The notes under the pieces are model-generated. The model was not told the origin of the DNA. It saw only the letters and a list, made by a program, of their open reading frames with translations, and did no database searches. A DNA stretch of 64,000 bases from Zhihengliuella sp. GTDB taxonomy: Bacteria > Actinomycetota > Actinomycetes > Actinomycetales > Micrococcaceae. A program made the translations under genes and the position numbers. The stretch spans positions 62,001 through 126,000 of the forward strand of contig NZ_JAPSJL010000004.1 of NCBI RefSeq assembly GCF_031178195.1, given 5' to 3'. Numbering within the stretch: the stretch's first letter is position 1; each line of letters opens with the position of its first letter. Shown here piece after piece: positions 40,761 to 49,136 of the stretch.

Positions 40761-41966
40761 TTACTTCGTCGCCCCGGAGAGGCCGTTGACCATCTCGTCG
40801 ATCCGCTGCGGGGACATGGCGTGATGGATGGCCAGCATGCTCGCACCCAGGACGCCCGCGTCGAGGCCGGAGCCGGACTGGACGATGCGCAGGTGCTGGG
40901 TCGCCAGCGGAATGGTGCGTGAGTAGACCATCTCCCGGATCCCGGCGATGAAGTGCTCCCCGGTGAGCGTCATCGAGCCGCCCACCACGATCACCGAGGG
41001 GTTGATCAGGCTGACGCAGGCGGAGAGGACCTCGCCGACGTCGCGCCCGGCCTGGCGGACGGCGTGCACGGCGTCGGTGTTCCCGGCGCCCACGAGCCGG
41101 ACCACGTCCTCGCCGGTCTGGGCGTCGAGGCCGAGAGCGCGCAGCTTGGTGGCGACCGCCGGGCCCGACGCCACGGCCTCGAGGCAGTCCTGATTCCCGC
41201 AGTGGCAGGGGACCCCGTTGCCGCTGTGCACCCGGATGTGCCCGATGTCGCCGGCGACGCCGTCGGCTCCGCGCTGCAGCATGCCGCTGGAGACGATGCC
41301 CGCACCGATGCCCGTGGCGATCTTGACGAAGAGCAGGTTGTCGACGTCGGGCCAGGCCACGTTGCGCTCGCCGAGCGCCATGATGTTGACGTCGTTGTCC
41401 ACGAGGACGGGGACGTGGAAGTGGTCCTGCAGGAATCCCGGCACGTCGAAGCCGTTCCAGCCGGGCATGATCGGCGGGTTGATGGGCCGGCCCGTCCGGT
41501 GCTCGACGGGTCCGGGGACCCCGACGCCGATGGCGAGCAGGTCGTCGGTCGCGCGGTCGGACTCCTCCATCAGTTCATTGCACAACTCCACGACGGCCTT
41601 CAGCACGACCTCGGGTCCCTGGCTGACCTCCAGCGTCCTGCCGGCCTCGCGGAGGCGGTGGCCGGCGAGGTCCGTCAGGGCGACGCGCAGGTGGGAGGCT
41701 CCGATGTCCACGCCGAGGACCGCCTTGCTGCCGGCCCGGAGTGCGATCCGGGAGGAGGGTCGGCCGCCCGTGGAGACGGCCTCGTCGACGAAGCCCACGA
41801 GGCCCAGTTCCATGAGGGCCTCGATCCGGAGGGTCACGGTGGACCGGGCCAGGCCCATCTGCTCGGCCAGTTCTGTCCGGGTCCGGGGCCGTCCGTCGCG
41901 GAGGAGCTGGAAGAGTTCGCTGGCACCTGCGCCGCCGAGGCCGCTGAAATTGCTTATGTCACTCAC
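40761..41966 (-). CDS. ROK-family transcriptional repressor
   Basis: A 401-residue ROK regulator: an N-terminal winged helix (about 10-75, TRTELAEQMGLARSTVTLRIEAL) followed by a sugar-kinase-fold domain with VLGVDIGASHLRVAL, GVGVPGPVEHRTG and the zinc-binding ROK signature GHIRVHSGNGVPCHCGNQDCLE. It should bind a sugar or sugar phosphate and repress nearby genes. GTG 41966 is preferred: a -10-like TGTAAT (41978-41973) is 6 nt upstream, and upstream residues do not look like the family. It lies next to, and probably controls, the two exported isomerase genes. Confidence 0.88.
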   Translation of the reverse strand: MSDISNFSGLGGAGASELFQLLRDGRPRTRTELAEQMGLARSTVTLRIEALMELGLVGFVDEAVSTGGRPSSRIALRAGSKAVLGVDIGASHLRVALTDLAGHRLREAGRTLEVSQGPEVVLKAVVELCNELMEESDRATDDLLAIGVGVPGPVEHRTGRPINPPIMPGWNGFDVPGFLQDHFHVPVLVDNDVNIMALGERNVAWPDVDNLLFVKIATGIGAGIVSSGMLQRGADGVAGDIGHIRVHSGNGVPCHCGNQDCLEAVASGPAVATKLRALGLDAQTGEDVVRLVGAGNTDAVHAVRQAGRDVGEVLSACVSLINPSVIVVGGSMTLTGEHFIAGIREMVYSRTIPLATQHLRIVQSGSGLDAGVLGASMLAIHHAMSPQRIDEMVNGLSGATK

Positions 41967-42297
41967 CGACTCATTACAGCACAGGAATCGACGAAACACC
42001 CGTGGCTTTGGTTGACGTTCAGGAGCACCGGTGTCGAGGGCGTCGGCAGGGGCCGATTGAATCACAAGGATGCTCCTCGCCGGCGGGCTCATCGTTTCAA
42101 TTCGCTGTAATCATGCGACGCTCCGGGCGCGAATATATCGCCGCATGCCGGAGATTCGTTGTTGGCCGTCATTACTCGTGCTACGTTCTGTGATCAACGT
42201 CTCGTTCCCTCGTGGGTTCTCCGGTGGACCGTTCACGCCGGGTGCCGTCCGATGCGGCCCCAGCCCAGCAGGGACGTACTTCGAGGAGGAAGTCTTG
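41967..42297. other. AT-richer divergent intergenic region
   Basis: This 331-bp gap between the ROK gene and the secreted isomerase contains AT-rich patches (GCGAATATATCGCC near 42130, TTCAATTCGCTGTAATCATG near 42095). It holds the leaderless ROK promoter at its left end and the isomerase promoter described separately. I see no credible gene in it. Confidence 0.5.
42159..42187 (+). promoter_or_regulatory. Promoter of the Sec-secreted isomerase and possibly the ebo-type operon
   Basis: TTGTTG (42159-42164) and TACGTT (42182-42187) are spaced by exactly 17 bp, about 110 nt before the ATG at 42298. No other promoter as good is seen before the inositol-phosphate-synthase-like gene 64 bp further downstream of that gene, so this may drive the whole operon. 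Confidence 0.55.
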
Positions 42298-43251
42298 ATG
42301 CACCACGCCAACCCCAGCACCGGGTCCGCACGCCGGCCGGCAGGCCGCCGGCTGGCGACTCTCGCCTCGCTCGCCCTGGTGGCCGGTGCCGCTCTCGCGG
42401 GTCAGCCAGCAGCAGCCGCGCCCGCGGCACCCGCCGGCGACGCGGCCGCGCAGTGCCCTGGCCGCGGCATCCCGGCCAGCAAGATCTCGATCCAGATGTT
42501 CAGCTACTTCGGCTGGACCCGCGAGGTCGGCACGGAGGCCGTTCTCGCCGAGCTGGCCGAGATCGGGTATCGGAACGTGGAGCCATTCGGCGGCACCTAC
42601 GAGGCCCGCACGGCCGAGGAGTTCAGTGCTCTCCTGGACCAGTACGAGCTGAAGGCGCCGACCTCGCACGGCAGCACCGACGAGGAGCGCTTCGACGAGA
42701 CGATCGCCTTCGCCAAGACGATCGGGCAGAAGTACATGGGCTCGGGCGGGTCGGCCTCCCCGGGGATCGGGAGCCTCGAGGACACGCTCGCCACGGCCGA
42801 GGCGCTTGACCGCCTCGGCGAGCGGTCGAAGAAGTCCGGCACCGGCAAGATCTTCGTGCACAACCACCAGAGCGAGTTCACCACCCAGTACGTCGACCCC
42901 GGCACGGGCGAGACCAAGAGCGCGTGGGAACTGCTCGTCGAGAACACCGACCCGCGCTACGTCACGTTCCAGCTGGACGTCCTCTGGGCCGCGGACGCCG
43001 GCATCGACGTCGCGCAGCTGATCGAGGAACACGGTGACCGCATCGAGCTCCTCCACGTGAAGGACGGATTCCTCAACGGCGACGAGCGCGCGACTCCGAC
43101 CGATGTCGGGGAGGGCGAGCTCGACTGGGCGCCGATCCTCGACGCGGCCCAGGGCAAGGTCAAGTACTACGTCGTCGAACGGGACTGGGCGCCCGCCACC
43201 GCAGAGTTCGCACAGGACAGCTTCGACTTCCTGACCTGCTACACGTACTGA
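42298..43251 (+). CDS. Secreted sugar phosphate isomerase/epimerase-fold protein
   Basis: A 317-residue TIM barrel with an N-terminal signal peptide (RRPAGRRLATLASLALVAG, cleavage near AAAAPAAPA, about residue 42). Landmarks are ISIQMFSYFGWTR, IGYRNVEPFGGTY, KIFVHNHQSEF, VTFQLDVLWAADAG, ELLHVKDG and YYVVERDW. It is a distant paralogue of the Tat-exported protein 2 kb away: NHQSEF, QLDVLWA and HVKD align with NHAHEF, EIDLFWA and HVKD. Strong GAGGAGGA precedes the ATG. It begins the plus-strand run leading into the ebo-type operon. Substrate unknown. Confidence 0.82.
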   Translation: MHHANPSTGSARRPAGRRLATLASLALVAGAALAGQPAAAAPAAPAGDAAAQCPGRGIPASKISIQMFSYFGWTREVGTEAVLAELAEIGYRNVEPFGGTYEARTAEEFSALLDQYELKAPTSHGSTDEERFDETIAFAKTIGQKYMGSGGSASPGIGSLEDTLATAEALDRLGERSKKSGTGKIFVHNHQSEFTTQYVDPGTGETKSAWELLVENTDPRYVTFQLDVLWAADAGIDVAQLIEEHGDRIELLHVKDGFLNGDERATPTDVGEGELDWAPILDAAQGKVKYYVVERDWAPATAEFAQDSFDFLTCYTY

Positions 43252-43315
43252 CCCGCATCACGCACCGACCCCTGTTCCTCTGCAGGGCTCCACCCACCGC
43301 GAAAGGAAGAACCAC

Positions 43316-44587
43316 GTGGGCATCACAGCCGAAGAGAGGCCCGGAGGGGCCGCGCCCGGAAGCGCGCTGGCGCCGGGGCGGACCGGCCTCTGGCTCATCG
43401 GCGCGAGGGGCTCCGTGGCGACGACCGCCACGGCGGGCCTCGCGGCGATCGCCGGCGGGCTGGCCCCTGCCACCGGGTGCGTCACGGAGCAGGGACTGCT
43501 CGGCGCGCTGCCGCTGCCCGCCTTCGGCGACCTCGTCGTCGGCGGGCACGACATCAGCGAGGTCTCCGTCGCCAAACGCGCGGAGCTCCTGGTGGAGGCG
43601 GGCATGCTGCCGCTGCGCCTGGTGGAGTCGGTCCGCGAGGAGCTGGACGAGGCGGACGCGCGCGTCCGCCCGGGCTACTACCCCGCAGCCCCGGGGACGG
43701 CGGAGGAACCCGCGGCCGCGACGGGCTCCCAGGCGGATGCCGCGCGCCGGCTCGCCCGGGACATCACCGCGTTCCGCGAGGCGCACGGCCTCGACCGCGT
43801 GGTCGTCATCGACGTCGCCTCCACGGAGCCACCCATCGAGGACCTGCCCGAGTTCGCCGACCCGGCGCTGCTCCTCGAGGCACTCGAGGACCCGACGCGG
43901 CGGGTCCTCCCGCCGAGTTCGATCGGCGCCTACGCCGCCATCCTGGCCGGGGCGCCGTACGCCTGCTTCACCCCGTCGACCGCCCTCGGCATCCCCGCCC
44001 TGCGCCAGCTCGCCGAGGAGCGGGGCCTCCCGACCGCCGGGCAGGACGGCAAGACCGGCCAGACCTGGCTTCGCTCCGTCCTCGCCCCGGCCTTCGCCGC
44101 GCGCGGGCTGCGCGTCCTGTCCTGGGCCGGCGCGAACCTCCTCGGCGGGGGCGACGGGGCCACCCTCGCCGACCCGCAGGCCGTGGCCGGAAAGCTGCAG
44201 TCCAAGAACCGCGGCCTGCAGCAGCTGACCGGCGGCGCCGCGACGCCCCTGCACATTGACAACGTCCAGGACCTCGGCGAGACCAAGGTCGCCTGGGACC
44301 ACATCAACGTGGAGGGCTTCCTCGGCTCCCGGCTCTCCCTCCAGACCACCTGGACCGCGTTCGACTCCATGCTCGCCGCGCCCATGCTCCTGGACCTCGC
44401 CCGGCTCCTGGCCCTCGCCGACGCGGCGGGGGAGCGCGGCCATATCGCGCCGCTCGGCTTCTTCTTCAAGGATCCGTGGGGCAGCGACGAGCACTCGTTC
44501 GCCGAGCAGACCCGCCTCCTCGCCGAGTGGGCGGAGGCCGCCAGCGCCCGGGTCGCTGCCGGCGCCGGCGGCGGAGCCCATCCGTGA
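43316..44587 (+). CDS. Inositol-3-phosphate synthase family protein (ebo-type cluster)
   Basis: A 423-residue myo-inositol-1-phosphate synthase-family enzyme; the family converts glucose 6-phosphate to a cyclitol phosphate with NAD. Visible are the Rossmann loop LIGARGSVATTATAG, VVIDVASTEPP, FTPSTALGIPALRQLAEERG, the catalytic Lys-rich block GQDGKTGQTWLRSVLAPAF, GANLLGGGDGATL, SKNRGLQQL, and HINVEGFLGSRLSLQTTW. It is longer and more divergent than the housekeeping actinobacterial Ino1 (about 360). It occupies the place of the dehydroquinate-synthase-like EboD of other ebo clusters. GTG start behind GAAAGGAAG; GTGA overlap with the UbiA gene. Confidence 0.85.
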   Translation: MGITAEERPGGAAPGSALAPGRTGLWLIGARGSVATTATAGLAAIAGGLAPATGCVTEQGLLGALPLPAFGDLVVGGHDISEVSVAKRAELLVEAGMLPLRLVESVREELDEADARVRPGYYPAAPGTAEEPAAATGSQADAARRLARDITAFREAHGLDRVVVIDVASTEPPIEDLPEFADPALLLEALEDPTRRVLPPSSIGAYAAILAGAPYACFTPSTALGIPALRQLAEERGLPTAGQDGKTGQTWLRSVLAPAFAARGLRVLSWAGANLLGGGDGATLADPQAVAGKLQSKNRGLQQLTGGAATPLHIDNVQDLGETKVAWDHINVEGFLGSRLSLQTTWTAFDSMLAAPMLLDLARLLALADAAGERGHIAPLGFFFKDPWGSDEHSFAEQTRLLAEWAEAASARVAAGAGGGAHP

Positions 44588-45489
44588 GCGGCGCCTCCGC
44601 GGGCACGCTGCGCGCCTACTTCGAGCTCGTGCGCGCCCCCGCGGTCCTCACGGTCCTCGGGGACACCCTGGCCGGCGGCGCGGCCGCCGGGCACCCGGTC
44701 GGCGGCCGCCGGCTCGCGCTGCCGCTGGCGAGCGCCTGCCTGTACGCCGGGGGCATGGCCCTGAACGACTACGCCGATCGCGGCATCGACGCCGTCGAGC
44801 GACCCGAGCGGCCCATCCCCTCCGGCCGCATCAGCCCCGAGCGGGCCCTGGGCGCGGCGGCCGCTCTGACCGTGCTCGGCCTCGCGCTGAGCGTCGTCGG
44901 CGGCGGCCGCCGGTCGCTCGCGGTGGGTGCGCCGCTCGCCGCGGCGATCTGGTCCTACGACCTCGCGGCCAAGCGGCACCCCGTCCCCGCGGTCCTGACG
45001 ATGGGCGCCTGCCGGGCCCTCGACGTCCTCATGGGCGCCGGCACCGCAGACCTCCGCCGCGCGTTGCCCGCGGCGGCGGCCCTGGGGGGCCACACCGTGG
45101 CCGTCACGGCCCTGTCCCGCGGCGAGGTCAACGGCACCAGCACGACGACGGCGGCCGGCGCCGCGGCCGCGACCGCCCTGGTCTCGGCGTCGGTCCTGGC
45201 CGGAGCGCCTCGCTCCTGGCGGGGCGGGCTCCCGGTCCTGGCGGCCGTGGGGGCCTACGCCGCTCGCTGCGCACCCGCGCAGGTGGAGGCGGCGCTGGAC
45301 CCCGCCGCGCGGAACGCCCTCGAGGCGACGAAACGCGGTATCCGCGCGATGGTGCCGCTCCAGGCGGCCCTCGCGTTCCGCCACGGCAGCACCGCGGCCG
45401 GGCTGGCGATCGCCGCCGTCGACGTGTTGGGGAAGGTCCTCCGCGCGCGTTCCGCCCGCGGCACCGAGAGGGAGATGAGCGAGTCGTGA
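44584..45489 (+). CDS. UbiA-family prenyltransferase (EboC / SCO3242-like)
   Basis: A 301-residue membrane prenyltransferase with about eight hydrophobic segments. The first Asp-rich motif is NDYADRGID (residues 61-69) followed by ERPERPIPSGRIS, which is the signature of UbiA enzymes of this subgroup; the second region is SYDLAAKRHPVPAVLTMGACRALD. It should transfer a prenyl chain from a prenyl diphosphate to an acceptor, here plausibly the cyclitol made by the neighbour. GTG start and stop both overlap adjacent genes (GTGA), so it is fully coupled. A polyprenyl diphosphate synthase is encoded 10 kb away in the same island. Confidence 0.85.
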   Translation: MSGASAGTLRAYFELVRAPAVLTVLGDTLAGGAAAGHPVGGRRLALPLASACLYAGGMALNDYADRGIDAVERPERPIPSGRISPERALGAAAALTVLGLALSVVGGGRRSLAVGAPLAAAIWSYDLAAKRHPVPAVLTMGACRALDVLMGAGTADLRRALPAAAALGGHTVAVTALSRGEVNGTSTTTAAGAAAATALVSASVLAGAPRSWRGGLPVLAAVGAYAARCAPAQVEAALDPAARNALEATKRGIRAMVPLQAALAFRHGSTAAGLAIAAVDVLGKVLRARSARGTEREMSES

Positions 45490-47054
45490 GCACCGAGACG
45501 ATCAACGGGGGAACCACCGCCGCGGCCACCCGCACGGGTGCCGACGACGCCTGGGCGGGCGGGACCGGCCTCCCCTTCGCCCTCGGGTACGGGACCAACG
45601 GGTTCACCGACCACTCGCTCCCGGTGGCGCTGGAGCTGCTGGCCGAGCAGGGGTACGACGCCGTGGCGCTGACCCTCGGCCACCCGCACCTGGACCCCTT
45701 CGCCGACGACCTCGACGCCCGGCTGCGGGATCTGCGGTCACGGCTCGACGAGCTCGGCCTCCGCGTGGTGGTCGAGACCGGCACCCGGTTCCTGCTCGAC
45801 CCCCGGCGCAAGCACCGCCCGACGCTCGTGGACGAGCACGCCGACGCGCGCGTCGACTTCCTTCGCCGCGCCGTGGACGTCGCCCGCGCCCTCGACGCCG
45901 AGTGCGTCTCCTTCTTCTCGGGCGTCCTCCCCGAGGGCGTCTCCGCCGGGGCCGGCTGGGAGCGGCTGACCCGCCGCCTGCCCGCCGTCGTCGAGCACGC
46001 GCGCGCCAGCGGCGTGGTCCTCTCCCTCGAGCCCGAGCCGGGCATGCTCGTGGAGACCGTCGCCGACGCCCTGCGCCTGCGCGCGGCCCTCGGCGACCCC
46101 GACTGCCTGCGCCTGACCGTGGACATCGGCCACTGCGTGGTGGTGGAGCCGGGCGGGGTCCGCGGGGCGCTGCTGCAGGCCGGGGATCTGCTGGCCAACG
46201 TCCAACTGGACGACATGCGCCCCCATGCCCACGAGCACCTGCCCTTCGGCGAGGGCGTCGTGGACCTCCCGCTGGCGCTCGCCACGCTCGCGGAGCTCGA
46301 CTTCCGGGGTGTGGCCGCCGTCGAGCTGCCCCGGCACTCGTTCGACGCGCCGGGCCTGGCCGAGCGCAGCCTGGCCGCGCTCCGCACCGCCTGGGCCGAC
46401 GGTGCCCCGCAGCGCCGTTGCGCCCAGTGGGTGGGCGAGAGCGCCGCGGCCATCTCCGCCGACCCGTCCGTGCTGGCGCGGGTCTTCGCGTCCGCGGGGC
46501 GGAAGGTCGGCCGCTCGCCCCTGGACCCCGACGTCGACCCCGCCGGGGTCCTCCACGGCACGGCGGACGACCGCGCCCGGGCCGAGCTGATCCTCCGCCT
46601 CGGCGACACCCTGGCGCCCGCGGACCTCTCCGCGGCGCTGCAGGAGCTCTACACCCGCGGCGACTCGGCCGAGCGGCGCGGCGTCCTCCGCGGCCTCGGC
46701 GCACTCGCCGGGGCAGGCCGGACGCTGGACGACGCCGTCGTCGACGCCGGGCTCGCCGTCACCGCGGACGCACTGCGCACCAACGAGACGAGCCTGGTCG
46801 CCGCGGCCGTCGGACCCTTCGCCGCCGCCCACCTGGACCAGCACGCCTGGCGGCACGCGGTCCTCAAGCTCGTCTTCATGGGCGTCGGGCTCGAGGCCGT
46901 CGCCGGCCTCCGCGACCGGGCGGACGCCGAGCTCGCGCGGATGGCGGAGGATTTCGCGGCCGAGCGCCGCGCGGCCGGCCGCCCCGTCCCCGCGGACCTG
47001 GACCTGATCCGGCGGGCCGACGCCCGCCCCGCCGCCCGTACGACGTCGTCCTAG
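45486..47054 (+). CDS. Fusion: sugar isomerase-like TIM barrel + EboA domain
   Basis: A 522-residue two-domain protein. Residues about 28-300 are a xylose-isomerase-like TIM barrel (FALGYGTNGFTDHSL, HPHLDPFADD, VVVETGTRFLLDP, VVLSLEPEPGMLVET, RLTVDIGHCVVVEPGG, ANVQLDDMRPHAHEHLPFG, VAAVELPRHSFDAPG). Residues about 305-515 are an EboA domain, ending with LRTNETSLVAAAVGPFAAAH, LDQHAWRHAVLKLVFMGV and MAEDFAAERRAAGRPVPADL. Elsewhere EboA is a separate protein. The fusion ties EboA physically to a sugar or cyclitol isomerase step. GTG start overlaps the UbiA stop; 11 bp to the next gene. Confidence 0.82.
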   Translation: MSTETINGGTTAAATRTGADDAWAGGTGLPFALGYGTNGFTDHSLPVALELLAEQGYDAVALTLGHPHLDPFADDLDARLRDLRSRLDELGLRVVVETGTRFLLDPRRKHRPTLVDEHADARVDFLRRAVDVARALDAECVSFFSGVLPEGVSAGAGWERLTRRLPAVVEHARASGVVLSLEPEPGMLVETVADALRLRAALGDPDCLRLTVDIGHCVVVEPGGVRGALLQAGDLLANVQLDDMRPHAHEHLPFGEGVVDLPLALATLAELDFRGVAAVELPRHSFDAPGLAERSLAALRTAWADGAPQRRCAQWVGESAAAISADPSVLARVFASAGRKVGRSPLDPDVDPAGVLHGTADDRARAELILRLGDTLAPADLSAALQELYTRGDSAERRGVLRGLGALAGAGRTLDDAVVDAGLAVTADALRTNETSLVAAAVGPFAAAHLDQHAWRHAVLKLVFMGVGLEAVAGLRDRADAELARMAEDFAAERRAAGRPVPADLDLIRRADARPAARTTSS

Positions 47055-47065
47055 GAAGGACCACC

Positions 47066-47944
47066 ATGCGCATCTTCGACCCGCACATCCACATGACCAG
47101 CCGCACCACGGGCGACTACGAGGCCATGTACGCCGCCGGCGTCCGCGCCCTCGTGGAGCCCGCGTTCTGGCTGGGCCAGCCGCGCACCAGCGTCGGCTCG
47201 TTCATCGACTACTTCGACGCCCTGCTGGGCTGGGAGCGCTTCCGGGCCGCGCAGTTCGGCATCCGCCACCACGCGACCATCGCCCTGAACCCCAAGGAGG
47301 CCAATGACCCGCGCTGCGTCCCGGTGCTCGACGAGCTGCCGCGCTACCTGGTCAAGGAGGGCGTGGTCGCCGTCGGCGAGATCGGCTACGACTCCATGAC
47401 CCCCGCCGAGGACACGGCGTTCAGCCGCCAGCTCGAGCTGGCGCGCGAGTACGAGCTGCCCGTCATGGTCCACACCCCGCACCGCGAGAAGCTCGCCGGC
47501 ACCCACCGGACCCTCGACGTCGTCCGCGAGTCCGGCATCGCCCCGGAGACCGTCCTGGTGGACCACCTCAACGAGACCAACATCGGGATCGTCAAGGACG
47601 CCGGCGCCTGGATGGGCTTCTCCATCTACCCGGACACCAAGATGGACGAGGACCGCATGGTCGCCCTGCTGCAGCAGTACGGGACCGAGCGGATCCTCGT
47701 GAACTCCGCGGCCGACTGGGGCCGCTCCGACCCGCTGAAGACCCGGCGCACCGCCGACGCCATGCTGGCCGCCGGCTTCTCCGACGACGACGTCGACCAG
47801 GTGCTCTGGCGGAACCCGGTGGAGTTCTACGGGCAGAGCGGCCAGCTGATCCTCGACCCGATCCCCGGCTTCGACGCCGCCGGCCACCCGGACCCGGCCG
47901 CCGGCTTCGAGGGAAACTCCGTCCTGCGCGGGGCGCGCGTCTGA
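47066..47944 (+). CDS. TatD-family metal-dependent hydrolase (EboB)
   Basis: A 292-residue TatD/amidohydrolase-fold protein starting behind AGGAAGG. Metal-ligand motifs are FDPHIHMTSRTTGDYEAM at the N-terminus, the carboxylate VGEIGYDSMTP near residue 115, PVMVHTPHREK with its His pair, VDHLNETNIG and the C-terminal NSAADWGRSDPLKT. The FDPHIHMTSRTTDDY-type start and the AFWLGQPRTSVGSF segment are characteristic of the EboB group rather than of TatD DNases. Its hydrolytic target is unknown. The stop overlaps the next start (TGATG). Confidence 0.85.
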   Translation: MRIFDPHIHMTSRTTGDYEAMYAAGVRALVEPAFWLGQPRTSVGSFIDYFDALLGWERFRAAQFGIRHHATIALNPKEANDPRCVPVLDELPRYLVKEGVVAVGEIGYDSMTPAEDTAFSRQLELAREYELPVMVHTPHREKLAGTHRTLDVVRESGIAPETVLVDHLNETNIGIVKDAGAWMGFSIYPDTKMDEDRMVALLQQYGTERILVNSAADWGRSDPLKTRRTADAMLAAGFSDDDVDQVLWRNPVEFYGQSGQLILDPIPGFDAAGHPDPAAGFEGNSVLRGARV

Positions 47945-49077
47945 TGCTCCTGTCCTACTGCACCAACGTCCACCCCGCCGAGGATCTCGACGGCGTGGTC
48001 CGCCAGCTCCGCGAGTACGCCGGGCCGATCCGCCGCGCCGCGGGGCGGGAGACGCTCGGCGTCGGGCTCTGGCTCCCCGCCGGCCTCGCCGCCCGGCTCG
48101 CCGGCAGCCCCGAGGACCGGGCCGTGCTCCGCGGCGTGCTGGAGGAGGAGGGACTGGTCCTGGCCACGGTCAACGCGTTCCCCTACGGCGGCTTCCACGA
48201 CGACGTCGTCAAGCACGCCGTCTATCGGCCCACGTGGGCCGAGCGGTCCCGACTCGAGTACACGCTGGACTGCGCCGCGGCCACCGCCGCGCTGCTGCCC
48301 GCGGGCGCCGCCGGGTCCATCTCCACCGTTCCGCTGGCGTGGCGGGAGCCGTGGACCGAGGACGACGACGCCGCGGCCACCGCCGCGTTCGCCGAGCTGT
48401 CCGCGGGGCTGCGCGCCCTGCGCGAGCGCACCGGGCGGACCGTCCGCGTGGCGGTCGAGCCCGAGCCCGGGTGCGTGCTGGACACGGTGTCCGACGTTGT
48501 CGGCTGGCTCGGCGCCCGCGTGGACCGCGGGATCGACCCCGAATTCGTGGGGCTCTGCGTGGATGCCTGCCACCTGGCCGTCTCCTTCGCCGACCCCGCG
48601 GAGGCCGTCGCGGAGATCGACGCCGCCGGACTGCGGATCGTCAAGGTGCAGGCCTCGGCCGCGCTGCACGTGGCCGACCCGCGCGACCCGGACGCCCGGT
48701 CCGCGCTCGAGCGGTTCGTGGAGCCCCGCTACCTGCACCAGGTACGGGAGTCCGGCGCGTCCGGCGTCCTCGCCGCCGACGACCTGGACGCGGCGCTCGC
48801 CGACCTCCCCGGGGCGGGACCGTGGCGGGTGCACTTCCACATCCCGCTGCACCACGTGCCGGCGGACCCGCTGGAGACCACCGCCGACGTGCTGCGCCGC
48901 ACCGTCGCGGCTGTGGACCGGCTGCCCTACGCCGACGACGTCCACCTCGACGTCGAGACCTACACCTGGGGCGTCCTGCCCGGTGCCGCCGTCGGACTCG
49001 TCGACGGCGTCGCGGCGGAGCTGGAGTGGGCGCAGTCCCATCTGCTCGCCCCCGCACCCGCCCGTACCGCTCTCTGA
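47944..49077 (+). CDS. eboE: Metabolite traffic protein EboE (TIM-barrel)
   Basis: A 377-residue xylose-isomerase-like TIM barrel of the EboE type: LSYCTNVHPAEDLDGVV at the start, GLWLPAGLAARL, NAFPYGGFHDDVVKHAVYRP, VAVEPEPGCVLDTVSDVV, VGLCVDACHLAVSFADP, QASAALHVADP and a C-terminal VHLDVETYTWGVLPG. The YCTNVHPxEDL opening and the TYTWxVLP ending are the family hallmarks. EboE acts in the ebo pathway, which has been implicated in moving a natural-product precursor to the periplasm in scytonemin-producing cyanobacteria. It is translationally coupled to EboB. Confidence 0.88.
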   Translation: MLLSYCTNVHPAEDLDGVVRQLREYAGPIRRAAGRETLGVGLWLPAGLAARLAGSPEDRAVLRGVLEEEGLVLATVNAFPYGGFHDDVVKHAVYRPTWAERSRLEYTLDCAAATAALLPAGAAGSISTVPLAWREPWTEDDDAAATAAFAELSAGLRALRERTGRTVRVAVEPEPGCVLDTVSDVVGWLGARVDRGIDPEFVGLCVDACHLAVSFADPAEAVAEIDAAGLRIVKVQASAALHVADPRDPDARSALERFVEPRYLHQVRESGASGVLAADDLDAALADLPGAGPWRVHFHIPLHHVPADPLETTADVLRRTVAAVDRLPYADDVHLDVETYTWGVLPGAAVGLVDGVAAELEWAQSHLLAPAPARTAL

Positions 49078-49136
49078 CCCGCCCGCCGACCCGCTCGCCC
49101 GCCGACCCGCTCGACCGCCGACCCCGGAGGAGATCC

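Noticed and set aside
43316-44587. The first core gene as a dehydroquinate-synthase-like EboD
   Set aside because: GQDGKTGQTW, GGDGATLADP-type and HINVEGFLGS blocks are those of inositol-phosphate synthases, and no dehydroquinate synthase metal motif is seen.
49078-49136. The CCGCCGACCCGCTCG-like repeated gap before the phosphodiesterase as a regulatory element
   Set aside because: It is a short low-complexity GC-rich duplication with no dyad; I see nothing beyond a normal ribosome-binding site at its end.
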